Assembly (NCBI GenBank): GCA_002862205.1 | Contig: PKCN01000012.1 | Span: 1 to 43,075 of the forward strand | DNA: 43,075 nt | Source of the DNA: Planctomycetaceae bacterium | GTDB taxonomy: Bacteria > Planctomycetota > Planctomycetia > Pirellulales > Pirellulaceae | Direction: 5' to 3' | Shown here: positions 35,331 through 43,075 of the stretch, piece after piece | How positions within the stretch are numbered: the first letter of the stretch is position 1 | Layout of the letters: every line of letters starts with the position of its first letter | Made by a program: the position numbers and the translations under genes | The notes under the pieces: generated by a model | The model's input: only the letters and a program-made list of their open reading frames with translations | What the model was told of the DNA's origin: nothing | Database searches by the model: none

Positions 35331-36848
35331 ATGCAAACGATGAATCTTTGGTGCCGTTTCGTGTTTGTCTGTTGTGTCCTCGCCACGGAGGTTGAGGTGG
35401 CGGCTCAACAGAACGAGGCCTTGGACCTTGGAACCCAGCCGCAAAAGCAGTCCGCGAACAGGTCCACGGAGGTCGTTTTTCCTGCCAGCGACGAAGCGAT
35501 CTCGATTCGCCAGAAGCGTCTTGGGCAGTATCGAGTCTCGGGTGCGGAGGGACCGCATCCAAACGTGGTTTTGATCCTGGCGGATGATCTCGGATATGGT
35601 GATCTGGGATTTCAAGGCTCGACAAGTATCCCCACCCCGCACATTGACAAGCTTGCGACGCAGGGGGTGAGGTTTTCGAATGCTTATGTGACCGCGGCAA
35701 GTTGCAGTCCTTCGCGGGCAGGATTGTTAACGGGGTGCTATCAACAACGTTTTGGGTTCGAATTCAATACGGCGGGCGCAGCCGTGACAGAACGTTTTTC
35801 GCGTGGTTTGGATCCAGCAGCCGTGACTCTGGCAGACGTGTTGAAACGGGCCGGGTACAAAACGGGGATGTTCGGGAAATGGCATCTTGGCACAAGGCCA
35901 CACCTCCATCCGTTGAGCAGAGGGTTTGAGCAGTTTTATGGTTTTCTGGCAGGAGCCCATTCTTTCTTACCGGTTGAACGATCCGAGCCTGACCACTCGA
36001 CCATCATGCGAGGTCGGACGCCACTCAAAGAGGATGATTATCTGACCGATGCGATCGCGCGAGAGACCGTTGCCTTTATCAACAATGCCGGCGATTCGCC
36101 GTTTTTTGCGTACGTACCATTCAACGCGGTTCACACTCCCATCGAAGCGACTCCAGCGTACCTGAGTCGCTTTTCAAGCATCCAGAACCCCCGGCAGCGA
36201 GCATACAATGCCATGACCAGTGCCTTGGACGATGCGGTGGGAAGCATCCTCAAAGCGATCAGCGACCGCGGGTTGGAGCAGTCTACGTTGGTTGTTTTTG
36301 TGAATGACAACGGTGGCCCCATTTATACCGGTGTGCAGAGTAATGGGGACCTGAAGCTGGGCAAGCTTTTCCTGTTCGAGGGTGGAATTCGCGTTCCCAT
36401 GGTCATCAAGTTGCCTGGTGTCATTGGGGCCGAGACAACGTATGTGCCGATGGTCAGTACCCTTGATCTGTTTCCGACCATTTGTCGTCTCGCAGGCATT
36501 GATGTTTCCCCGGTCAAACCAATGGATGGGGTCGATTTGATACCGTTTCTCGCAGGAAATCTGGCTGGGCTGCCGCATGAAGCATTGTTTTGGAGTAACG
36601 GCCCCAACACCGCAATGCGCATCGGCAATTGGAAATTCGTTCAATCACGTGACAGCACATGGTTGTTCGATCTCTCCAAGGATCCGGGTGAGAGGAACGA
36701 TTTGAGTGCTGGAAACCAGGGGCGTTGCAAACAGATGCAACGCCAGATTAAAGATTGGCGTGAATCGATGCCCGCACCCGCTTGGCCAAGTAAGCCGCAA
36801 CGACGGATCATTTCGGTCGATGGCAAGCCGTATCAGCTAAACATCTGA
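35331..36848 (+). CDS. Sulfatase, formylglycine-dependent, second copy
   Basis: The protein has 505 residues from the ATG at 35331; ATG at 35340 and TTG at 35313 are alternatives and no good Shine-Dalgarno distinguishes them. The signal peptide (LWCRFVFVCCVLA) is followed by about 45 low-complexity residues before the domain. Motifs are NVVLILADDLGYGDLG, the FGly signature SCSPSRAGLLTG (Cys125), GKWHLGTRPH, LVVFVNDNGGP and FEGGIRVPMVIKLPG. It is clearly diverged from the sulfatase at 33810, so the pair probably acts on different positions of one substrate (inference). Only 81 bases separate the genes, consistent with co-transcription. It is convergent with the barrel gene at 36856. Confidence 0.95.
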   Translation: MQTMNLWCRFVFVCCVLATEVEVAAQQNEALDLGTQPQKQSANRSTEVVFPASDEAISIRQKRLGQYRVSGAEGPHPNVVLILADDLGYGDLGFQGSTSIPTPHIDKLATQGVRFSNAYVTAASCSPSRAGLLTGCYQQRFGFEFNTAGAAVTERFSRGLDPAAVTLADVLKRAGYKTGMFGKWHLGTRPHLHPLSRGFEQFYGFLAGAHSFLPVERSEPDHSTIMRGRTPLKEDDYLTDAIARETVAFINNAGDSPFFAYVPFNAVHTPIEATPAYLSRFSSIQNPRQRAYNAMTSALDDAVGSILKAISDRGLEQSTLVVFVNDNGGPIYTGVQSNGDLKLGKLFLFEGGIRVPMVIKLPGVIGAETTYVPMVSTLDLFPTICRLAGIDVSPVKPMDGVDLIPFLAGNLAGLPHEALFWSNGPNTAMRIGNWKFVQSRDSTWLFDLSKDPGERNDLSAGNQGRCKQMQRQIKDWRESMPAPAWPSKPQRRIISVDGKPYQLNI

Positions 36849-36855
36849 TCGAACG

Positions 36856-38055
36856 CTAGAAATGCAGAGTGAGTGCAGCGCTGGCACCATGAAACAGGGC
36901 ATTGCCCTCGTTGTCGCTGCCGGTTCCGGTGAAGAAATTGGTAGCCTGCAGTTGATCGGTTGCGATCGCGACACGCTCCATCAAAAAGAGTTCGTACCCG
37001 CCGCTGATGGTGATGCAGTGCGTGATGGGTGCTTGCAGGCCGACTCTGAATTCACCAACGAAGGCTGCTGTGTCAGCAGGGGAATCGGCACGTTGCCCGA
37101 CCGCGCCAGTGAGGATGGAGGTTTGTTCAGCGTCGTTTCCGTAGAGGCCTATTTTTGCTGACCACGTCAGCCATCGGCAATCAAACAATGACATGTCGGG
37201 GATGCTGGTGATTCCAACCTGAACGCCGTACAGATCGTTTTGGGTTGTGGTTCGATAGGTCACGGGGGCAGTTGGCGAACTCAGTTCGGTGGTAAGCTCC
37301 TCGTTGAGCCCGATGTATCTGAGACCTGCGATGTACTGGAATGGACAGTAGGTGACGAATTGCCAATTGGCCTCGATTCCATACAGATCAGAGTGATACG
37401 TGGCGTCGATGGATGTGATGTCGCCGACGAACACAGGCAACGCAGCATGGATCTCAGCGGTCCCCCCGGCGGCGGTTGATGATCTTGCCGCTAGTGTTTC
37501 AATGCCCATGAAGCGTAATTCAAACGAGTTCTCGTTCCATTTGAGTCGCCGAATGGCAACGTCAATTCCTGGCTCCCATCCAAATTCAAGATCATCTCGG
37601 TTGATTTGGCGAATAGGGTTGGTTGAGTCACTGATCAAAACACCCGCGCTGGGAGTCACACGCGTGAACGCAAGGGCGCGAGCGGTACCCAGCCATTGAG
37701 GCTGATAGCCTTCACAGCGGTTCCGGGAATCTTGAAACTGATTCGCGAATCGTTTTGTGTTGCATTCTCGGCATTGGCAAGCCGACATCACGCCCGGCAA
37801 ACTGTCGCTGCCTGATGACAGGTCCAGATTGTCCGTAGAAGTACATCCCATATCGCACAGAGGTTGCGGCTCGCAGTCACAGTCGCAAACAGAACTGTCG
37901 CATACGTTGCATTGGGCAGCATAGAGATTCGAGGTAAATACCAATGAAAACGCAATCAGCATGAAACCCGTGAGGGCCAAGATCGCATTGACCCGCCCTG
38001 CTTGCGGAAAGACGCATGCAGGGAAGTCGCCCTTGTTGTAGACACTCGATGGCAC
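36856..38055 (-). CDS. Cys-rich, probable outer-membrane beta-barrel protein (BBP7-like)
   Basis: The protein has 399 residues from a GTG at 38055; an ATG at 37962 would shorten the signal. A hydrophobic leader (VNAILALTGFMLIAFSLVF, ending LYAA) precedes a stretch dense in Cys (CNVCDSSVCDCDCEPQPLC and more Cys to about residue 105). The rest alternates polar and apolar residues in beta-strand fashion (FELRFMGIETL, FQYIAGLRYIGLNEEL, ITISGGYELFLMERVAI) and ends in ALTLHF with a terminal Phe, as outer-membrane barrels do. It resembles the planctomycete BBP7 beta-barrel group, though I assign it from pattern rather than a fixed motif. The Cys cluster may form disulfides or bind metal. Confidence 0.72.
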   Translation of the reverse strand: MPSSVYNKGDFPACVFPQAGRVNAILALTGFMLIAFSLVFTSNLYAAQCNVCDSSVCDCDCEPQPLCDMGCTSTDNLDLSSGSDSLPGVMSACQCRECNTKRFANQFQDSRNRCEGYQPQWLGTARALAFTRVTPSAGVLISDSTNPIRQINRDDLEFGWEPGIDVAIRRLKWNENSFELRFMGIETLAARSSTAAGGTAEIHAALPVFVGDITSIDATYHSDLYGIEANWQFVTYCPFQYIAGLRYIGLNEELTTELSSPTAPVTYRTTTQNDLYGVQVGITSIPDMSLFDCRWLTWSAKIGLYGNDAEQTSILTGAVGQRADSPADTAAFVGEFRVGLQAPITHCITISGGYELFLMERVAIATDQLQATNFFTGTGSDNEGNALFHGASAALTLHF

Positions 38056-38473
38056 AGTTGATTTTCCACGTTGGACATGCTTCGGCTTGAACGCAGGGTC
38101 AGGTTATACGTCCACGTCCTTAAGCCTCCATCGGCAGGCAGAATCGTGATGATTGATAAAATCGGAATAATCGGACGAACTTTCTCATTCTCGCCAAGTT
38201 ATCATCGGGAACGGCCGGTTGGTCGATGGATGTTGAGTGGGCACACGTTTTGTTGGCATTGTGGTGGCGATAGCATCGTGGGAACGCTTTGCTGTTGATT
38301 GCGTCCAATTGACGTGACCACGCCCATCTGGATGCCGGATTGAGGATGCCGGATTGAGGGTGCTGGCGTGATGTGTGCAGTGCCTTGTGTCGCCTGTTGT
38401 CACCAAGGGCAGTGCCAGTGTTGGGCATGATGGAGAGCCTGATGCCGTGTTTTTCCCTCGTAAATTGGATTTG
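38056..38473. other. Divergent intergenic region with a 14-bp duplication
   Basis: 418 bases between the barrel gene and the giant surface protein gene. GGATGCCGGATTGA is repeated perfectly at 38330-38343 and 38344-38357. No ORF or RNA gene is supportable. Both promoters should be here but none is obvious. Confidence 0.6.
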
Positions 38474-41400
38474 ATGAAACCAAGCCCTCCCTCGCATCGC
38501 TCGAAACGCGGTTGCTCGAAGCGTCAAGTGCTTCGGCGGCGGAAGCTGCTTCGTAGGCTTTCACTTGAGCCGCTTGAAGAGAAACGGCTTCTTGCGGTCT
38601 TTGCGGTAAACAGTGTTGCGGATGCTGTAGACCAGAATCCAGGTGATGGGATTTGCGAAGTTGCTCCGGGAGGATCGTGCACTCTGAGAGCGGCAATCAT
38701 GGAGGCCAATTCATGGGGGAGCAGCGAGCAGTCTGATCAGATCGCGATACCTGCTGGGGAGTATGTATTTTCTTTGCCTGGAAACGGGAATCTGGCGGGC
38801 GATCTCGATATCACACAATCGGTAATCCTGACCGGTGCCGGTGCCGCAAACACGTTCATCGATGCGAACGGGTTCGATCGGGTATTTGATGTGCAAAGTG
38901 GGAGTGTCGAAATACGTGGTGTCACAATTCGTGGCGGCGTGGTTGATGACACGGAGGCTTTGCTGGAGGGCACTGGTGGTGGAGTGCGAAATGAAGGGAC
39001 GTTGGTGATTGCCGACAGTGTTGTGACCGGTAATCGGGCGACGCGTGGCGCAGGTCTGGGCAATTACAACGGTACCTTGAACGTTCAACGTAGTGTCATT
39101 ACTGGCAATGGAGATGCCTCGACTCAATCTGGTGGTGGCATTGAGAACTATTCGTATTACGATCCCGCTTCGCTGTCTGTTACCGACAGTACGGTATCTG
39201 GTAACCGGGCAACCAATGGCGGCGGATTGAATAACCATGCTTACGACGGCGTGGCATCTGCAGTGTTGTCAGGCAGTACGATCTCCGGGAATAACGCGGA
39301 GGTAGGTGGCGGAGTTGCAAATCGAGCGGTGTACTATGCTGAGCAGGGCGCCAATGCTGCATTGACCATCGTTGGCAGTACCGTGTCGGGAAATGTGGCT
39401 TCGCAAAGTGGCGGAGGAGTACATAGTCAAGCGACTTCCGATAGTGCGGCAACCCTGAGCATCAGCAATAGCACGATTGCGGAGAACACAGCCGCCGGTG
39501 GAACAGGAGGTGGCATTCATGTCGTCGACGGTCCGGGAGTGAGTGCGATGCTCACGAGCGTGCTGGTGGGTGATAACACCGCAGTGGGCGCCGGGCAGGA
39601 TCTGGCAAGTGTATCGCTGTCAGCAAGTTACTCGCTGGTTGAGACAACCAATGGACATGGCCTGGTCAACGGTGCGAACAACAATCAGGTGGGTGTCGAT
39701 GGGCAGATCTCAGGATTGGCTGATAATGGTGGTTTAACGTTCACGCATGCGGTCGCCGCAGGAAGTCCGGCCATTGACCAGGGGTCAAATCCAAACGGAC
39801 TTTACGGTGACCAACGCGGCAGCGGGTTTGCACGCATCGTCGATGATGGGACGGTAACCAACGCCAGTGATGGGACAGATGTGGGATCCATTGAGGTAGG
39901 CCAGATCGGGGCAGTTTATGATTTTGGTGACGCCCCAGATTCAATCATGGTTGGGGGAACGCAACGATCGTACCCGTCTCTCTTGGCGTCTGATGGGGCG
40001 CGTCATCAGGTGGTGGTTGGTGGCCCCCGTTTGGGAACGGCGGTTGCCGATCCGGAAGCGGATGCCTTTCCCGCTGCCAACGCAAGTGGCGATGATCTCG
40101 TTGGATTTGACGATGAAGATGGACTCGCGTCCACTGGCATCACACTGACTCCCGGCACCCTGATGGATGACCTGCTCCTTTCCCATGATGTGGGCAGTCT
40201 GGGTGCATTCTTGAATGTCTGGATTGACTTGAACATTGATGGTGATTGGGATGATTCGGGTGAACAGGTAATCGATGATCTGGCTGTACCTCCCGGAGCG
40301 TCAATGACCTCGCTGGACGCGGTTCAGGTTCCCCTGGGAATGCCCGCTGGTACAACGTTTCTGAGAGCCCGGATCAGTACAGAATCAGGACTCGAGGTAA
40401 CCGGTGCGGCAGTGGATGGTGAGGTCGAGGATTTTTCGCTGGCGGTGGGCAGTGCACCAACTCAAATCGCTGATCTTTCCATCGCTAACGTTGTCGACAA
40501 TTCCGAACCCGGGCTGGATGACACCGTTCGGTTTTCGGTCAGCGTGATGAATTCTGGTCCCGTGGCCGCCACAGGGATCGAAATCTCGGCGCTGCTGCCG
40601 TTCGAACTGTTCTTCCAGTCTGCACAAGCCAGTCTTGGTGTGTACGACGATTTCGATGGATTGTGGCTGCTTGACCAACTCTTGCCAGGTCAGTCCGCTT
40701 CCTTGCAAATTGACGCCATCGTGGAAACAACTGATCCCGTTATATTGACGGCGGAAATTGTTGCTTCAGACCAAGCAGATTCGGATTCGACACCCGGCAA
40801 CGGGATTAGCAGTGAAGATGATCAGGCAACTGCCGCGTTGGGTACGTGTCTTGCCGCCGCTCCCTTGCATTCAGGGTTGAATAGTCTGCGATATGTTTGT
40901 GCTTCACCCGGAGCCTTCACGGGATTTGTTCGTGGCACCGAGAGAGGAACAACAACCTTCCCGGATTATCAAGTGACCGTTGATATTGCCAATGCTGAAC
41001 AAATGGCGATAGGGATTGCAGATGGAAACGGCGTGGCCGAGGTGCTTGTTCACGTCGAAGAGGCGGCACTTGGTGAAACGTTTTATGTGCAGGCTTTCGA
41101 AATGTTTCCGGCTGTGCAAAAAGGAAACACTCTTTCGTTAGGGGAAGCAGAACAGTTTCTTCGAGCGGCGAATATCGGTGCCGGAGCCGAAAAGCTGCAG
41201 AAAGAAGTGCTCCAGCCAACTATTCTTCAAGCGCTGACAAGTTGGCACTCTGCGGGAGCCGATTCAGCTGTATTGAGGAAACTTGCCAACGTTTCAGTGA
41301 CCATTGCTGATCTACCAGGTAACGTGCTTGCGAGAACAGTGGGGCGCGCGATTGTGCTTGATCAAGATGCTGCCGGAAATGGCTGGTTTGTTGATGCCTC

Positions 41401-42151
41401 GCCTTGGGATCAGATTGAGTTTGGTGGCATCGAGGGCGCGGGTTACGCAATCAGTGGAGCAGCATCGAACAGGATCGACCTGTTGACCACACTGACGCAC
41501 GAGTTTGGCCACCTGTTGGGGCTTGATGATTCTCGTAACGTCAATGATGTGATGAACTATCTGCTGGGGACTGGGCGTCGAATCTTGCCTCAGCCGTCTG
41601 ACTCCTCTGAGAGTGATTTCGATATTAGCCGAGATGGGAAGGTCACGACGTTGGATGCGTTGTGGGTGATCAATTACCTCTCTCGCCAAGACACGGCAAG
41701 TCTCGACGGTAGGTTTTGGAACGGTCATCAAAATATGGATTGGGCACCACTGGACACCAATCGGGATGGGCGTTTAAGTGCGATGGACGCACTCCACGTC
41801 ATCAACCATATTTCGCGCGTGCAGGCGGCGACCGGGGAGGCGGAACAAAGCGGATTGCCCAGTACAACCCAGGTGCGAACCATGTTGGTCGATAACGTGC
41901 ACTCCGAAATATTGCGTGATGGGTTTGGGCGGGCTGTCGGTTCCAATGCGCCTCGTGCTGAATCTGCCGTTCAAGGCCGTGGGAAAGCAACGAACTCGCA
42001 GGATTTCCAATTCCAAAGGGTGGGGCCAAACCATATTGAGCCAGCAGCACCTGGTAACTGCGTCTCGCGAGCCACAGGGATCGCGGCGATTGACGCTCTG
42101 TTATCGAACAGAGAGGACGCAGTTTTCAAGCACTGGAAACCGCGTGACTGA
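38474..42151 (+). CDS. Giant multidomain surface protein: beta-helix, GEVED, DUF11-like, metalloprotease-like and dockerin modules
   Basis: The protein has 1225 residues from the ATG at 38474, ahead of the planctomycete export-type N-terminus (RRRKLLRRLSLEPLEEKRLLAV); the frame is open to 38375. In order: CTLRAAIMEANS near 69-80 (CSLREAI-like), right-handed beta-helix repeats rich in SGNRATNGGG (to about 430), a choice-of-anchor end (AIDQGSNPNG, DVGSIE), a GEVED domain (about 481-655, DFGDAPDS, GFDDEDG, VEDFSL), a DUF11/CARDB-like domain (666-786), a module ending in the zinc motif HEFGHLLGLDDS (about 1009) with a Met-turn-like DVMNYLL, and two dockerin-type calcium loops (DISRDGKVTTLDALWVINYL and DTNRDGRLSAMDALHVINHI). 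It is probably an adhesin or exoprotein with possible self-processing; protease activity is inferred. Confidence 0.9.
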   Translation: MKPSPPSHRSKRGCSKRQVLRRRKLLRRLSLEPLEEKRLLAVFAVNSVADAVDQNPGDGICEVAPGGSCTLRAAIMEANSWGSSEQSDQIAIPAGEYVFSLPGNGNLAGDLDITQSVILTGAGAANTFIDANGFDRVFDVQSGSVEIRGVTIRGGVVDDTEALLEGTGGGVRNEGTLVIADSVVTGNRATRGAGLGNYNGTLNVQRSVITGNGDASTQSGGGIENYSYYDPASLSVTDSTVSGNRATNGGGLNNHAYDGVASAVLSGSTISGNNAEVGGGVANRAVYYAEQGANAALTIVGSTVSGNVASQSGGGVHSQATSDSAATLSISNSTIAENTAAGGTGGGIHVVDGPGVSAMLTSVLVGDNTAVGAGQDLASVSLSASYSLVETTNGHGLVNGANNNQVGVDGQISGLADNGGLTFTHAVAAGSPAIDQGSNPNGLYGDQRGSGFARIVDDGTVTNASDGTDVGSIEVGQIGAVYDFGDAPDSIMVGGTQRSYPSLLASDGARHQVVVGGPRLGTAVADPEADAFPAANASGDDLVGFDDEDGLASTGITLTPGTLMDDLLLSHDVGSLGAFLNVWIDLNIDGDWDDSGEQVIDDLAVPPGASMTSLDAVQVPLGMPAGTTFLRARISTESGLEVTGAAVDGEVEDFSLAVGSAPTQIADLSIANVVDNSEPGLDDTVRFSVSVMNSGPVAATGIEISALLPFELFFQSAQASLGVYDDFDGLWLLDQLLPGQSASLQIDAIVETTDPVILTAEIVASDQADSDSTPGNGISSEDDQATAALGTCLAAAPLHSGLNSLRYVCASPGAFTGFVRGTERGTTTFPDYQVTVDIANAEQMAIGIADGNGVAEVLVHVEEAALGETFYVQAFEMFPAVQKGNTLSLGEAEQFLRAANIGAGAEKLQKEVLQPTILQALTSWHSAGADSAVLRKLANVSVTIADLPGNVLARTVGRAIVLDQDAAGNGWFVDASPWDQIEFGGIEGAGYAISGAASNRIDLLTTLTHEFGHLLGLDDSRNVNDVMNYLLGTGRRILPQPSDSSESDFDISRDGKVTTLDALWVINYLSRQDTASLDGRFWNGHQNMDWAPLDTNRDGRLSAMDALHVINHISRVQAATGEAEQSGLPSTTQVRTMLVDNVHSEILRDGFGRAVGSNAPRAESAVQGRGKATNSQDFQFQRVGPNHIEPAAPGNCVSRATGIAAIDALLSNREDAVFKHWKPRD

Positions 42152-42515
42152 AGAAGCCCGATGGTGGGCTGACCGCTTTGGCAATCCAATGTGCAGTATA
42201 TTGCATGATGGCAATGAGTGTTGTGCTGTGTGCTAAGGGTCGGCCAGCTCGGCCTGATCCTCTGTTTGCAGCCCACCAGAGTGACCGCCCGTGCATGTTC
42301 GCCTGCTGACACCAGCAAGAGGCGAAAGCGCCGCAAGAGGAAGAAGAAGGAAGCGACGTGTGGGCCGCTTAAGGCCGAGTAAGCAAGCTTAAATGAGCTG
42401 TGGGAGTCCGGCCCTCAGAATATCCACGTCTCGCCCCACGGCGTCGCCGCAACCTGGCCTCGGAATACGCGGAGACGTCGAGGAAACCAAGGTAACAAAG
42501 TAATACAAGTTAAGG
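42152..42515. other. Junction region between bacterial and foreign high-GC sequence
   Basis: No planctomycete-like gene lies here. On the plus strand a frame open since before 42240 ends at a TAA at 42380-42382 with a very basic tail (KRRKRRKRKKKEATCGPLKAE). An acceptor-like CTGACACCAG just before this tail would suit a eukaryotic last exon. AT-richer spacer follows to 42515. The change from bacterial to foreign DNA must fall between 42151 and about 42516; I cannot place it more closely. Confidence 0.45.
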
Positions 42516-43075
42516 TCAGGAAAACGCCTCGTCCAGCTCCTCCCTTCGAGCCATGAGCAGCTCACGCGCCTGGGTAAGCCTCGACTCCGTCGACCTCGTG
42601 CCAAAAGCCCAGAGCACGTCCTGGGGCGGCGCGAGCCCCATCGGCGGTCGGAGCGCGCGCCACGCCGCGAACGACACGGCCCGCAGCTCGTCGATCTCGG
42701 CGGGCGTGTCGACGACGTCGCCGTACGCGTCGCGGAGCGGCGCGTCCGCCTCGAAGTCGCACTCGGCGGCGGCCGCGAGCGCCGCCGCCGCGGCGTCGGC
42801 GAGCGGCCGGTCGACGCCGATGTCGAGCTCCTCGGGCGTCCCCCGCAGCGCCGCGCGGATGAAGTCGTGGTGCCGGCTGCAGTCGTCCGCGAGCGGCCGG
42901 AGGCGGTGGACCGCGTGGACCTGGGACGACGACGACGCGTCGAAGGACGATCCCCGTCAGCGGCCGCGGCGCCGCCGCGACCCGCGTATCAGACGCCGGC
43001 GCGCCTACGGGACTCTGCTTGATCTCGTCGACCCACGCGTCCTCGAGAACCGCGCTGCCGCCGACGGCGGCGACG
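42516..43075 (-). CDS. Partial GC-rich, probably eukaryotic gene with one intron
   Basis: Stop TGA is at 42516-42518; the gene runs off the right edge, so its N-terminus is missing. Exon 2 (42518-42920) encodes an Ala/Asp/Glu/Arg-rich protein (for example FIRAALRGTPEELDIGVDRP, STESRLTQARELLMARREEL, ending DEAFS). Exon 1 (43009-43075) encodes VLEDAWVDEIKQSP in a different frame. Removing 42921-43008 joins the two in phase. Third codon positions are almost all G or C, unlike every gene in 1-42.1 kb. I do not recognise the family. A GC-rich alga is my guess for the source. Alternatives are a frameshifted gene from a GC-rich bacterium, or sequencing error at the frame change. Confidence 0.5.
42921..43008 (-). 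other. Putative spliceosomal intron, 88 nt
   Basis: Read on the minus strand it starts GTAGGC and ends CCCAG, with a branch-point-like GCTGAC about 50 bases before the acceptor. It contains in-frame stops for the exon 2 frame. Its removal keeps a phase-0 junction between CCC and GTC codons. No transcript evidence is available here. Confidence 0.4.

Noticed and set aside
1-42151. Mobile element or phage island
   Set aside because: No transposase, integrase, inverted terminal repeats, target duplications or phage structural genes were found; the tandem repeats are unrelated to one another.

Overview
Nearly all of this window (about 1 to 42.2 kb) reads as the chromosome of a planctomycete, most likely a marine Pirellulaceae (Rhodopirellula-like) bacterium. 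The markers are two copies of the planctomycete pair 'cytochrome-like PSCyt1/DUF1549/DUF1553 protein plus DUF1501 protein', a DUF1559 pseudopilin-like protein, two formylglycine-type sulfatases, a CotH-family protein, a PQQ-type beta-propeller, a phytanoyl-CoA-type dioxygenase, and a giant surface protein carrying the planctomycete LEPLEE..LLA-type N-terminus, GEVED and dockerin modules. Gene order is loose, most genes lack a strong Shine-Dalgarno sequence, and there are no rRNA or tRNA genes, insertion sequences, phage genes or CRISPR arrays that I can see.

Layout. 1-4.3 kb, minus strand: DUF1549/DUF1553 protein followed by a DUF1501 protein cut by the window edge. 4.7-6.6 kb, minus: metF and a PhyH-family dioxygenase. 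6.9-8.9 kb, plus: a HEAT-repeat protein and a membrane-anchored endonuclease/exonuclease/phosphatase (EEP) fold protein with altered catalytic residues. 9.1-13.7 kb, core metabolism: an LpxL-type acyltransferase, a GlmU-type uridylyltransferase translationally coupled to PRPP synthetase, a ketopantoate reductase and a dCTP deaminase. 14-17.5 kb: a Bax-inhibitor-1 membrane protein, a stand-alone Lon substrate-binding domain and a secreted HEAT-like protein. 17.9-20.7 kb: two tandem PLP trans-sulfuration enzymes. 20.8-23.9 kb: PQQ propeller protein, YidD, DUF1559 protein. 24.5-27.5 kb: a sensor kinase/NtrC-type regulator operon. 27.5-36.8 kb: CotH protein, a second DUF1549/DUF1553 plus DUF1501 pair, and two sulfatases, a locus that looks devoted to sulfated polysaccharide or other extracellular polymer use. 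36.9-42.2 kb: a Cys-rich outer-membrane beta-barrel candidate and the giant surface protein.

Two things stand out. First, the planctomycete DNA is peppered with short direct tandem repeats of unrelated sequence (units of 3, 12, 13, 14, 15, 16, 18, 21 and 24 bp; at least fourteen arrays). Several sit at gene ends or straddle stop codons. Arrays inside reading frames have units divisible by three, while the clearly non-coding ones often do not. One array builds an octapeptide tail on the PQQ protein; another lays TAA codons in all three frames behind a DUF1501 gene.

Second, the last ~560 bases (and perhaps the last ~850) do not fit the rest. GC rises sharply, codon use becomes almost entirely G/C-ending, and the minus strand encodes an Ala/Asp/Glu/Arg-rich protein whose frame is best restored by removing an 88-nt GT..AG intron with a branch-point-like CTGAC. 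I read this as a fragment of a GC-rich eukaryotic (probably algal) gene joined to the bacterial sequence. An assembly chimera from a mixed algal/bacterial sample is the simplest explanation.
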